This document shows positions 1 through 8,213 of a DNA stretch of 24,408 nt, one piece after another. Made by a program: the position numbers and the translations under genes. Location: assembly GCA_046484125.1 (NCBI GenBank), contig JAWOBX010000070.1, forward strand, positions 1 through 24,408, in the 5' to 3' direction. The notes below the pieces were generated by a model. It was not told the origin of the DNA. It was given only the letters and a program-made list of their open reading frames with translations, and ran no database searches. This DNA comes from JBGLNL01 sp046484125 (GTDB lineage Bacteria; Chloroflexota; Dehalococcoidia; SZUA-161; SpSt-899). The stretch's first letter is position 1; each line of letters opens with the position of its first letter.

Positions 1-2
1 TT

Positions 3-383
3 CATAAGATTCATTCAAATAATGATTTATTCGCTGGCCCTGCAAGTGGATCGTTTCTTCTTGATGGTATGGTCATAGTTCCCTGCAGTATGAAAACGCT
101 CTCAGCGATTGCTTCTGGCTATGCAGACACGCTCATTACTCGTAGCGCTAGTTGTATGTTAAAGGAAAAAAGACCATTGATCGTTGTCCCCCGTGAAACA
201 CCTATTGATCTATCAGGGTTAAAGAACATGGTACAAATCTCTGAAGCAGGAGGAATTGTTCTTCCAGCAGCACCTGGGTTCTATCATCAACCGTCTTCCT
301 TATCTGATCTTGTTGATTTTATTGTGGGCAAAATCCTAGATCAACTCCATATCACCCATTCTCTTTTCAAACGATGGGAATAA
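3..383 (+). CDS. ubiX: UbiX-like flavin prenyltransferase, C-terminal part (5' end outside window)
   Basis: The frame is open from the window edge, so the beginning is missing; about 126 residues are visible. The segment reading GPASGSF, then DGMVIVPCSMKTL and IASGYADTLITR, then RPLIVVPRETP is the typical core and C-terminal half of UbiX/Pad1 flavoproteins. The family makes prenylated FMN from FMN and dimethylallyl phosphate for UbiD-type decarboxylases. No ubiD partner is visible in this window. Codon use is clearly more AT-rich than in every gene after position 760. This gene therefore belongs to the AT-rich end of the window and may be horizontally acquired, or come from a different genome through assembly. 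The nearest alternative is another flavoprotein decarboxylase of the same fold (Dfp/EpiD type), but the CSMKTL and PRETP motifs favour UbiX. Confidence 0.85.
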   Translation, partial: HKIHSNNDLFAGPASGSFLLDGMVIVPCSMKTLSAIASGYADTLITRSASCMLKEKRPLIVVPRETPIDLSGLKNMVQISEAGGIVLPAAPGFYHQPSSLSDLVDFIVGKILDQLHITHSLFKRWE

Positions 384-750
384 CTGATGAGTTGTTGAAA
401 TCTATTCCCTAACCTGGTCATCATAGGTAAAAAATTACTAAAATTGATTTAGTGACTTATTTACTAAAGGGACAAATAACGGACAATTCTTTTAAAAAGG
501 AGGCAGGGAGAGATTTTTAAAAGGGAAAAAACTACCTCTCCCTCCAGGGGGCGTTTGCTTTTAGAGGAAATAAGGGGGCATTTCTGCTTAGAGGAAATAA
601 ATTTACCGACTCCCTTTTTAATTCTCCCCATTATTACAATATAATTTCGTTATTTAACTTTTTCGTTTCACTTCAATTATTGGAACAATTGTAATCAATG
701 TTAAATTCAAATTTTGTTACTATACTTCACATTTTAATCAATTTACTACT
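384..750. other. AT-rich gene-free stretch
   Basis: No convincing coding sequence, tRNA or rRNA is visible. The stretch is AT-rich and ends at the point where recognisable MttB-family coding sequence begins (about 751). It holds an 8-bp inverted repeat (505-512 with 536-543, 23-base loop) and, just after it, a 27-bp tandem duplication (547-600). The inverted repeat has no T-run after it, so I do not call it a terminator. No transposase or clear insertion-sequence end is seen. Confidence 0.6.
547..600. repeat. Imperfect 27-bp tandem duplication
   Basis: Two adjacent 27-base units, 547-573 and 574-600, both begin GGGGGC and both end TTAGAGGAAATAA. They match at 22 of 27 positions, with all differences in the middle of the unit. 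The repeat lies in the gene-free AT-rich stretch between the ubiX-like gene and the truncated mttB homologue. Only two copies are present, so it is not a CRISPR array. Confidence 0.8.
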
Positions 751-1575
751 CGTTTAGTCATCAGTCCGCTCAGGTTTCCGGAAAACGTGATGCAGAAGCT
801 GATTTTCTGCGCGGAAAAGGGGATTCCAATTTGCCTGCCCTCCGGTTCAAATGCGGGTGGTGGTGCCCCGATTACACTGGCCGGGGCGATGGCCCTGGGT
901 ATCGCTGAGAACCTTGTCGGACTGGTGGTTCATCAACTTGCGGGGAAAGGCTCTCCCTTCCTTTTCGGTCCTAATGTGAGCGCGCTTGATATGAAGGCCA
1001 CAGTGGTATCTTATGGTTGCCCGGAGTGGAGCCTTACTCAGGCAGCTCTGGCTGATATGAGAGATGAGCTTTATGGGCTGCCTATTTGGGCATACGCTGG
1101 AGCATCTGATTCGAAGGTGATGGATGCTCAGGCGGGGGCTGAGGCGATGTTTTCCATCATAACCTCAATGCTTTCACGCTGTAATTTAATCCATGATGGT
1201 GGTTACCTGGAATATGGAGGTATCTCCTCGCTGGAGATGGTGACAATGAACAACGAACTGATTGCCATGAGCCGGTTTTTTATTAAAGGAATACCGGTCA
1301 ACGAGACCACGCTCGCGCTTGACGCCATCGGGAGAACCGCCAGCGTTCCCGGTGCGATGTTCCTGACAGACGATCATACCTTCGAGAACTTCATGGAAGC
1401 CACATTCTTTCCGCAGTTGCTGGAGCGTTCCCGCTATGATACCTGGAAGGCAGCGGGGGCGATGGACCTGTATCAGAGATGTAACGCCGAGGCAAAGCGA
1501 ATTATTAACGAACACGAGGTTATGCCAAAATCGGAAAATGTATTAAAGGAGATCAGGGAAGTCCTGGCGGGTTGA
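751..1575 (+). pseudogene. 5'-truncated MttB-family (COG5598) methyltransferase
   Basis: About 270 residues match the C-terminal half of the MttB superfamily, which transfers a methyl group from a methylamine or betaine to a corrinoid protein. Visible blocks are the VISPLRF segment (from about 757), the GGGAPITLAG loop, AGASDSKVMDAQAG, and GYLEYGGISSLEMVTMNNEL. The nearest usable starts are GTG 787 and ATG 790, but family homology begins about ten codons upstream, in frame. Before about 751 the open frame continues into AT-rich sequence with no resemblance to the family. Compared with the complete 476-residue neighbour, roughly the first 200 residues are absent, so a working TIM barrel is unlikely. 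A Shine-Dalgarno-like motif is missing at 787. It is a truncated gene or an assembly junction. No in-frame TAG is present, so pyrrolysine is not involved in the part seen. Confidence 0.75.
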
Positions 1576-1600
1576 AGCAGGAGGTTCCTTTAGATGTATT

Positions 1601-3031
1601 ATGAATAGTCCGTGGTACCGACCACTCAAACCAGATGATGTACAGGATATAGACCGGACGGGGCGGAGGATACTGGAACAGGTAGGCGTTCATATACTGA
1701 GCGACGCTTTTTTAGAGAGGTTGGAGAAAGCCGGGGCAAACGTTGACCGCGAAAATCAGCGCGTTCGGTTCGATGGGGCCTGGCTGGATGAGGTGTTGAG
1801 CAAAGCGCCATCTCAGTTCACCCTTTATTCGCGTGACGGCGTGAAGGATATCCACCTGGGGTCAGGGAACTCCTATTTCGGGAACGGAGGAAGGGTTTTC
1901 CGCATCCTCGACATGAGAACGGGGGGGTATCGATACACGCTTTTACGGGATGTATCCAATACCGCCATACTGGTTGATCACTTGAAATATCTTGATTTCT
2001 ATATTATCGCCTGCCAGGCACATGATCTTCAGCCGGAGACTTATCATCTCAACGACTTTTTCCGTGCCTTCTACCGTACCACCAAACACGTTATGGGCGG
2101 ATGTGGCGATGTTAGGGGCGCCAGACAGATGTGGGAGCTGGCAAGCCTTATCGCGGGAGGGGAGGATTATCTGGCGGAAAAACCGTTCGTATCGGTGATC
2201 ACAAATGTTATAAGTCCTTTGACCATTGACAACACCGTACTTGAGATACTGGATTTCTGCATCGAGCGTGGTATTCCGGTCACTTGTGCGCCGGCGCCTA
2301 TTTCCGGTGCCACGGCTCCTGCCACTCTTGCGGGAACGCTTACTCAGCTGCACGCTGAGTCATTGGCGGGAGTCGCTGTCGTTCAGGCCCTTAAACCGGG
2401 AGCACCCGTTCTTTACGGGGCGGTTCCGACCGCAATGGACTTGCGAACAATGGAGTTTACCATGGGCACGGTGGAGATGGGGATGATGAACGCCGCGGCA
2501 GTGCAACTGGCCAAGCTTTACAATTTACCCATTTATGCGTCCGCTGGACTTACAGAGGCGAAACGTCCGGATATACAGGCTGGTTTCGAGAAGCTTTTTT
2601 CCAATTTTACCGTGGCCATGACCGGGGCTGATTACATTCACCTCGCAGCCGGTATGCTCGATTCAGGTAATTCGATTTCATATGAGCAATATGTGATAGA
2701 TAATGAAATGATAGGGATGATTCGTCGAGTAATTGAAGGGATCAGGCTTGACGATAGCACGCTTGCCTATGATGTTATAGAGAAGGTCGGTCCGGGCGGG
2801 AACTATGTCATGGAGGAACATACTGTCGACCACATGATGGATGAGTTCTTTTATCCTTCATTGAGCGTAAGGTGTAATTTCGATGTATGGGAGGAGAGAG
2901 GTCGCCCTGACATGTTGAGCCGGTCACGAGAAATGGTGGAGCAAACGCTCAATGAGGGAAGGCAACCGCGATTGAGCGATGAGGTTATCCGGAAAATAAA
3001 AACCAATTTCCCCGACATAATCAGGTTTTAG
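1601..3031 (+). CDS. Non-pyrrolysine MttB-family corrinoid methyltransferase
   Basis: 476 residues, full family length. It belongs to COG5598, the trimethylamine methyltransferase superfamily. Members without pyrrolysine include MtgB, which demethylates glycine betaine onto a corrinoid protein, and enzymes acting on proline betaine or carnitine. Diagnostic blocks are GIPVTCAPAPISGATAPATLAG in the middle (roughly residues 226-247), then YASAGLTEAKRPDIQAG and ISYEQYVIDNEMIG. There is no in-frame TAG, so this is not a true pyrrolysine MttB. An AGGAGG lies about 16 bases before the ATG, which is a long spacing. The ATG at 1594 is in another frame and stops at once. The next gene starts one base after the stop. 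The substrate cannot be read from the sequence. The neighbouring RACo-like activator supports a corrinoid-dependent reaction. Confidence 0.9.
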   Translation: MNSPWYRPLKPDDVQDIDRTGRRILEQVGVHILSDAFLERLEKAGANVDRENQRVRFDGAWLDEVLSKAPSQFTLYSRDGVKDIHLGSGNSYFGNGGRVFRILDMRTGGYRYTLLRDVSNTAILVDHLKYLDFYIIACQAHDLQPETYHLNDFFRAFYRTTKHVMGGCGDVRGARQMWELASLIAGGEDYLAEKPFVSVITNVISPLTIDNTVLEILDFCIERGIPVTCAPAPISGATAPATLAGTLTQLHAESLAGVAVVQALKPGAPVLYGAVPTAMDLRTMEFTMGTVEMGMMNAAAVQLAKLYNLPIYASAGLTEAKRPDIQAGFEKLFSNFTVAMTGADYIHLAAGMLDSGNSISYEQYVIDNEMIGMIRRVIEGIRLDDSTLAYDVIEKVGPGGNYVMEEHTVDHMMDEFFYPSLSVRCNFDVWEERGRPDMLSRSREMVEQTLNEGRQPRLSDEVIRKIKTNFPDIIRF

Positions 3032-3032
3032 T

Positions 3033-3638
3033 ATGAGCGGCCAAGATCGAACGGAGGTCATCCGCCTTATCGCGTGTGGAGTCTTTAAACCGGCTCTGGA
3101 GCATCTTCAACTGGAAAACACCTTCCCCGGCTTGAAAACCACTTTGATGGAATCTAACCTGCACCTTCGCCCACAGGTGCTTCGCCAGCGGCTGGAAAGA
3201 GAGTTCAATCTCGCCCGAAACGCCGGAGAAAAGGTTGTCTGCCTTTATGGCAATTGTTTTGCTGGAATCAATGAGTTATGTGAGCAACACGGAGTATTGA
3301 AGGTCCCCGGGGATTTCTGCCATGAAATGCTCCTGACGCCTGAGCGATATCGACAATGTATGGATAGGTCGGCGGGGACATATTTCATTGAGCAGGAGGT
3401 GGTTCAGAGTTTCGATGAACATTGCCGCATACCACTTGAGCTTGATGATGAGGAAACCCGGAAATACTGCTTTGAACACTACCAGAGAGTATTGTATGTA
3501 AGGCAACCGTCTGACCCGGAGATATCGGATCAATTGAATGAGATAGCTACGTTTTTGGATCTGGATATGGAGACTCAAGACGCGGATTACTCGTATATCG
3601 AGAGTAATCTGATAGATTTAATCCTGCGCTGTAGATAG
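3033..3638 (+). CDS. DUF1638 family protein of the corrinoid methyltransferase cassette
   Basis: 201 residues, starting one base after the mttB-family stop, so very probably co-translated. The features are those of DUF1638 as I know it: an IACGVF start, a CLYGNCFAGI loop in the middle, then a conserved block around VPGDFCHEMLLTPERYRQ, followed by GTYFIEQ. The cysteines and histidine in these blocks (for example in GNC and DFCHEM) could bind a metal or cofactor, but that is inference. DUF1638 genes are known to sit beside MtgB/MttB-type methyltransferases and corrinoid activators, which matches the context. No biochemical role is firmly established to my knowledge. No signal peptide or membrane segment is seen, so it is likely cytoplasmic. 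Confidence 0.82.
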   Translation: MSGQDRTEVIRLIACGVFKPALEHLQLENTFPGLKTTLMESNLHLRPQVLRQRLEREFNLARNAGEKVVCLYGNCFAGINELCEQHGVLKVPGDFCHEMLLTPERYRQCMDRSAGTYFIEQEVVQSFDEHCRIPLELDDEETRKYCFEHYQRVLYVRQPSDPEISDQLNEIATFLDLDMETQDADYSYIESNLIDLILRCR

Positions 3639-3651
3639 AGGTGTTCTCCCA

Positions 3652-6045
3652 ATGACGATGAAGAAGTCCCAGGCGGCGAAGCCCGGGAAAGACCAGGCCG
3701 GTATCAAGCCTCCTTCCAAAAGGAGGTCCAGATATGTCTCGCTAAACGTTCTTCCAAATGACCTCTGGCTGAAGGTTGCCAGGGGAACCACGATTTATGA
3801 TGCCCTGCTTAACACTGAGGTGGAGCTTAACGGGGAGTGTGGTGGTCTGGGCAAATGCGGTAAATGCAAAATCAGGGCACTCTCTTCAATCGAGCCACCG
3901 ACCGAAGAAGAGAAGCCTTTCCTGGATGAAAGCGAGGTAAATCAGGGTATACGTCTCGCCTGTCGCACCACAATTAACGAGGATATGGTCATCTACGTTG
4001 GCGAGGCGTCAACCAGCGAAGAATATATACAAATCCTGAAAACGGGCGAGCGTCCGGTATTTCATCTGAATCCGCTTATCAGTAAAAAGCTTGTCACGTT
4101 GCCGGCTTATCCGCTGGAGACAGAGGGGCTTGCGAACCTCGATCTGATCAAACTTGCCATAGGTACTGACTACCCCGATTTGCAGGCATCGTTTCATTGC
4201 CTTCGCGGGTTGCCACAAAAGCTGAAACAACTGGGCAACCAGGGGGTCGCCGTACTATACGAGGATAAGCTGCTTGCCTGGCAAAGTGAGGAACAGGGGC
4301 GCAGAAATTATGGCCTCACGTTCGATGTGGGTACAACCACGCTGGTAGGTAAACTTGTTGACTTGATGGATGGAAATGAAATCGCCGTGGTCTCCAGGTT
4401 GAACAGTCAGAGTAAACACGGGACCAATGTTCTCAGCCGGTTACAGTTTATAAAGGAGCATTCACAGGGCCAGGAGTACATGCATGACCTCTTGATGAAC
4501 GATATCAACCGGATCGTAAGGCGTTTGTTACAGGTGGCTGAGCTTGAACCTCACGATATTTTTGCCGCGGTTGTCGCTGGAAACACCACTATGCAGCATT
4601 TTTTCCTTGGTTTGGATCCTTCCGGTATCGCTGAATTGCCTTTCTCGCCGGTGCTAACCGATGGCCTGGTGGTAAAGCCTGCCGATGTGGGATTACAGCT
4701 CCACCCTGAAGCGGTCATATGCACAATGCCGGTTAAATCGGGTTACATTGGTGGCGATCTTATCAGTACCATAATCGCTTCAGGGGCGGCCGAGCAGGAT
4801 ACTCATCTGGTTCTTGGACTGGATATTGGAACCAACGGGGAGATATTTCTTGGCAATCGAAAACGGATTCTTACCTGTTCCGCGGCCGCCGGCCCCGCTC
4901 TCGAGGGGGCAAGAATATCACACGGAATGATCGCCAGGGACGGGGCAATCGAGGCTGTTGGATTCGAAAAGGGCAGATTCTACTTGCGCGATGTGGGTAA
5001 CATCCCTCCGAGAGGCCTCTGCGGCAGCGGTCTGGTGGACCTGGTTGCCGTGCTTCTTCAGATAGGGATCATCGATAGTGAGGGTGTTATCAGGCCGCCG
5101 AAACACAGAATCAGTGAGCCACTGCGAGAAAGTGTTATAAGCAAAAACGGCGTGTACGATTTTCTGGTAGCGACTCCGGAACAGAGTTACGATAAAAAGC
5201 CCATTTACCTGACGCAAAAGGATGTGCGCGAGCTACAATTGGCCAAAGGCGCGATCGCGGCAGGTATAGCCACGCTTATGGATGAAATGGGTGTAACTGT
5301 GGATGATATTGACAGGATCTGTCTGGCGGGAGCGCTGGGCAATTACGTAAACCCTCACAGCGCGATGAGAATAGGCCTTCTCCCTCAAGTTGACATCGAC
5401 AAGATCACTCCTCTGGGTAACGCGGCGAGTACGGGAGCTTCGATGGCGTTACTGTCAAAACATTACTGGCAAATGGCCAACAGCCTGAATGATTTCATTG
5501 AGCATATCGAGCTTTCCTCGCGAATGGACTTTAATCAGTATTTCATCGATCATATGAATTTCCCCGGCGAGGAGTTGCTGGATGTGGAACGCGCCGGCGT
5601 AGGTGAGGTTATGAGGAAGGTTAAGGTTAAAGACGTGATGACGCGCAACTATCCTACCATGGTGTCTTCGATGCAGGTCAGGGAAATAGGAAGCCTTTCC
5701 AGGCGTACCGGACATCATGGTTTCCCGGTACTGGACAATGATGGACGGCTGGTGGGCGTGGTAACCCTGGCCGATCTGGAACACTCGCTGCGCAACGGCA
5801 CTGCTGATTTGCCTGTAGATAACATCGTTGATAAATCCCCTCTTGTGGCATATCCGGAGCAATCCCTGTATGATGTAATGCAGGCAAGTGATGAAGATTA
5901 CGGTCATATTCCGGTAGTCGATCCCGAGGATAACAAATCCCTTCTGGGTGTCTTGCGACGCCATGATTTCATCAAGGCACTGAGGGAGAGCAATCGCGAC
6001 ATGCTTGATTTCGGGGGGCGCAAATTGGGAGGATTGAGCATTTAG
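3652..6045 (+). CDS. RACo-like reductive activator of corrinoid proteins with C-terminal CBS pair
   Basis: 797 residues. Residues ~28-120 form a 2Fe-2S ferredoxin domain with ligands C63, C69, C72 and C104 (C-x5-C-x2-C spacing). Residues ~218-640 match the ASKHA/DUF4445 domain of RACo and RamA-type activators: GLTFDVGTTT near 221, VVAGNTTMQHFF, GLDIGTNGEIFLG near 386 and LAGALGNYVNP. These proteins reduce an inactivated Co(II) corrinoid to Co(I) at the cost of ATP, so that the methyltransferase cycle can resume. Residues ~658-785 are two CBS domains (VKVKDVMTRNYPTMVSS, then DNIVDKSPLVAYPEQSL), which in other proteins bind adenine nucleotides. I do not recall this extension as a usual part of RACo proteins. 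It is preceded by mttB-family and DUF1638 genes. The start may be ATG 3652 or ATG 3658; the basic N-terminal 27 residues look like a linker. Confidence 0.9.
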   Translation: MTMKKSQAAKPGKDQAGIKPPSKRRSRYVSLNVLPNDLWLKVARGTTIYDALLNTEVELNGECGGLGKCGKCKIRALSSIEPPTEEEKPFLDESEVNQGIRLACRTTINEDMVIYVGEASTSEEYIQILKTGERPVFHLNPLISKKLVTLPAYPLETEGLANLDLIKLAIGTDYPDLQASFHCLRGLPQKLKQLGNQGVAVLYEDKLLAWQSEEQGRRNYGLTFDVGTTTLVGKLVDLMDGNEIAVVSRLNSQSKHGTNVLSRLQFIKEHSQGQEYMHDLLMNDINRIVRRLLQVAELEPHDIFAAVVAGNTTMQHFFLGLDPSGIAELPFSPVLTDGLVVKPADVGLQLHPEAVICTMPVKSGYIGGDLISTIIASGAAEQDTHLVLGLDIGTNGEIFLGNRKRILTCSAAAGPALEGARISHGMIARDGAIEAVGFEKGRFYLRDVGNIPPRGLCGSGLVDLVAVLLQIGIIDSEGVIRPPKHRISEPLRESVISKNGVYDFLVATPEQSYDKKPIYLTQKDVRELQLAKGAIAAGIATLMDEMGVTVDDIDRICLAGALGNYVNPHSAMRIGLLPQVDIDKITPLGNAASTGASMALLSKHYWQMANSLNDFIEHIELSSRMDFNQYFIDHMNFPGEELLDVERAGVGEVMRKVKVKDVMTRNYPTMVSSMQVREIGSLSRRTGHHGFPVLDNDGRLVGVVTLADLEHSLRNGTADLPVDNIVDKSPLVAYPEQSLYDVMQASDEDYGHIPVVDPEDNKSLLGVLRRHDFIKALRESNRDMLDFGGRKLGGLSI

Positions 6046-6117
6046 TGCACTGCCCCTGACGCTTCTATACAAATGTTGAAGCAATGCTACTTTCATCTCG
6101 TTGCTTCACTTAAAAAA

Positions 6118-6171
6118 CTGACTACTCCGGTAACCCACTCACAACCGCGAGTGGGTTACCGGAGTAGTCAG
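6118..6171. repeat. Perfect 23-bp inverted repeat (hairpin), possible terminator
   Basis: The arms 6118-6140 and 6149-6171 are exact reverse complements, separated by an 8-base loop (6141-6148). The left arm begins CTGACTACTCCGG. There is no T-run after it, so it is not a classical intrinsic terminator, although it lies 72 bases after the activator gene and before the phosphoglycerate mutase gene. A weaker 8-bp inverted repeat (6077-6084 with 6101-6108) precedes it. Such a long exact palindrome may be a transcription stop, an mRNA-stabilising hairpin or a miniature repeat element. Confidence 0.85.
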
Positions 6172-6239
6172 CGTCGGATGGGCGGTAGGAATAAGGCTGA
6201 GTGGGTCTTCAAAGGAATCCTGGCTCCAGGGAGGTTAAA

Positions 6240-7445
6240 GTGATCGATCTTGAGATTTTAACAGGTCTTTGCGAGGAAACGAGTTCAAAGATAGTGCTCC
6301 TGGTCCTGGATGGGCTGGGGGGATTGCCCCAACCCGAGACCGGGTTGACCGAGCTGGAGACGGCTTTCACACCGAATATGGACCGAATCGCCTCTGACGG
6401 GGTCTGCGGCCTGGCCGACCCGGTCAGTCCCGGAATCACCCCGGGCAGCGGCCCCGGTCATCTCTCGCTTTTCGGATACGACCCGGTGAAGTATCAGGTT
6501 GGGCGAGGGGTTTTGGAGGCGCTGGGTATGGATTTCCATCTGGCTCCGGGCGATGTTGCGGCCAGATGTAATTTCTGTACAATAGATGAAAACGGCAAAG
6601 TAGAAGACCGGCGGGCCGGTCGTATTCCCAGCGAGAAGAACGCCGAGTTATGTGAAAAGCTGCGCGATATAAACATCGACGGTGTGGAGTTGTTTATTCT
6701 GCCGGGTAAGGAGCATCGCTTCGCCACCATTTTTAGAGGGGAAGGGCTCGGGGGGGAGGTGAATGATACCGACCCGCAGAAAGTTGGGGCAGAACCTAAA
6801 ACGGCGGTGTCAAATACGACTGAAGGGAAAAGGCTCGCAGACGCGGTTAATGAATTTGTGGCTCAGGCCCGCCGGATCCTCGCGGATTTGCGTCCGGCGA
6901 ATATGGTGCTTTTCAGGGGAATCTCACAACGACCGGATCTGCCCTTATTCGGCGATGTATTCAAATTGAAACCGGCGGCCATCGCCACATATCCGATGTA
7001 TAGCGGACTGGCGCGGCTGGTCGGCATGGAGATACTGAATACGGGTACCACTTTTGAGGATGAGTTGAGAACGTTGGCTGATAACTGGAAAAATCATAAT
7101 TTCTTTTTTATCCATGTAAAACACACCGATTCAGCCGGTGAGGACGGGGATTTTGAGAAAAAGGTAAGCGTGATTGAGGCGGTTGATACCGAGCTATCCG
7201 AGCTTACGAGGCTCAAACCGGATGTTCTGGTGATTACCGGGGATCATTCGACACCTGCCGCTTTGAAGTCACATAGCTGGCATCCGGTTCCAGTACTGTT
7301 GAATTCCCGGTATTGCCGGAGCGACGAGGCGATTGAATTTTCGGAACGGGGATGCCTGACTGGTGGGTTGGGAAGGATCGCCGCCGCTGATATTATGCCG
7401 CTGGCCATGGCAAACGCGCTGAAACTGAGCAAATTCGGAGCGTGA
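6240..7445 (+). CDS. apgM: Cofactor-independent phosphoglycerate mutase, archaeal type
   Basis: About 401 residues. It interconverts 3- and 2-phosphoglycerate in glycolysis and gluconeogenesis, using an alkaline-phosphatase fold with two metal ions. Evidence: the N-terminal LLVLDGLGG metal motif, the PGSGPGHLSLFGYDP region whose Ser (residue 70) is in the position of the phosphorylated nucleophile, FFIHVKHTDSAGEDGD, and the C-terminal GDHSTPAALKSHSWHPVPVLL metal site. Length and motifs fit the archaeal-type (ApgM) subgroup rather than the ~510-residue bacterial GpmI. I chose GTG 6240 because GGGAGG ends 5 bases before it; the other in-frame GTG at 6201 lacks such a site. tpiA follows after 9 bases, so the two glycolytic genes are likely one transcript. 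Confidence 0.9.
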   Translation: MIDLEILTGLCEETSSKIVLLVLDGLGGLPQPETGLTELETAFTPNMDRIASDGVCGLADPVSPGITPGSGPGHLSLFGYDPVKYQVGRGVLEALGMDFHLAPGDVAARCNFCTIDENGKVEDRRAGRIPSEKNAELCEKLRDINIDGVELFILPGKEHRFATIFRGEGLGGEVNDTDPQKVGAEPKTAVSNTTEGKRLADAVNEFVAQARRILADLRPANMVLFRGISQRPDLPLFGDVFKLKPAAIATYPMYSGLARLVGMEILNTGTTFEDELRTLADNWKNHNFFFIHVKHTDSAGEDGDFEKKVSVIEAVDTELSELTRLKPDVLVITGDHSTPAALKSHSWHPVPVLLNSRYCRSDEAIEFSERGCLTGGLGRIAAADIMPLAMANALKLSKFGA

Positions 7446-7454
7446 GGAGGTAAT

Positions 7455-8213
7455 ATGCGCATACCAATAATCGCCGGAAACTGGAAGATGAACAACACGG
7501 TATCGGAGTCCATCCGGCTTGTCGAGGCTATGAAGCAAAGGTTGGAGAATATCAGCGGAGTAGAGAAGGTAGTATGTCCGCCGTTTGTCTCATTGTATGA
7601 AGTCGCCCGGTCTCTGGAGGCTTCTTCCATTGCGGTCGGTGCCCAGAATATGTTTTATGAGGAGAAGGGGGCCTACACGGGCGAGGTCTCGGCGAATATG
7701 CTCGTGGGTATTTGCAGTTATGTTATATTGGGTCACTCCGAGAGACGGGGATACTTTGGAGAGACGGACGACACGGTCAACCGAAAGGTAAAAGCCGCGA
7801 TCGCCGCCGATCTCAAGCCGATTATCTGCGTTGGAGAAACGCTCGAGGAAATGGAGCAGGGGAGGACGGAAGAGGTAGTTACGCGCCAGGTCAGGGCGGC
7901 CCTGGAGGGTCTGTCTTCCATTGAGGATGTGGTCGTGGCTTATGAGCCGGTCTGGGCAATCGGCACAGGAAAGGCCGCTACGGAGGACCAGGCCAATGAG
8001 ACAATAGGCCTGGTCAGAAGGATTATAGCGGAAAGCTTCGGTCCGATGGCCGACGAATTGCGTATTCAATATGGTGGCAGCGCCAATGCCGGGAATATTG
8101 CCTCACTCATGAAACAGCCGGAGATAGATGGAGTACTGGTTGGCGGGGCCAGCTTAAAGGCTGACGAATTCGTAAGCATGGTTGAGCAGACGGCCAGTGT
8201 CAAAGGTCGGTGA
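7455..8213 (+). CDS. tpiA: Triosephosphate isomerase
   Basis: 252 residues, the normal family size. It interconverts glyceraldehyde-3-phosphate and dihydroxyacetone phosphate in the cytoplasm. Catalytic residues are all visible: N9 and K11 in AGNWKMN, H94 in VILGHSERRG and E164 in AYEPVWAIGTGK. The phosphate-binding GGSANAGNI and GVLVGGASL loops are also present. A GGAGG precedes the ATG by a few bases. The gene starts 9 bases after the phosphoglycerate mutase stop, and its own stop overlaps the miaA start, so it sits in the middle of a translationally coupled run of genes. Confidence 0.97.
   Translation: MRIPIIAGNWKMNNTVSESIRLVEAMKQRLENISGVEKVVCPPFVSLYEVARSLEASSIAVGAQNMFYEEKGAYTGEVSANMLVGICSYVILGHSERRGYFGETDDTVNRKVKAAIAADLKPIICVGETLEEMEQGRTEEVVTRQVRAALEGLSSIEDVVVAYEPVWAIGTGKAATEDQANETIGLVRRIIAESFGPMADELRIQYGGSANAGNIASLMKQPEIDGVLVGGASLKADEFVSMVEQTASVKGR

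Noticed and set aside
505..543. Hairpin AGGGAGAG/CTCTCCCT as terminator of the ubiX-like gene
   Set aside because: The loop is 23 bases long, no T-run follows and it is more than 120 bases after the stop.
547..600. CRISPR array
   Set aside because: Two adjoining repeats without spacers; no cas genes.
1601..3031. Pyrrolysine in the MttB homologue
   Set aside because: There is no in-frame TAG inside the full-length gene, so it belongs to the non-pyrrolysine branch.
5455..6096. Minus-strand open frame of 213 codons opposite the end of the activator gene
   Set aside because: The CBS domains on the plus strand are clear; the antisense frame has no recognisable feature.
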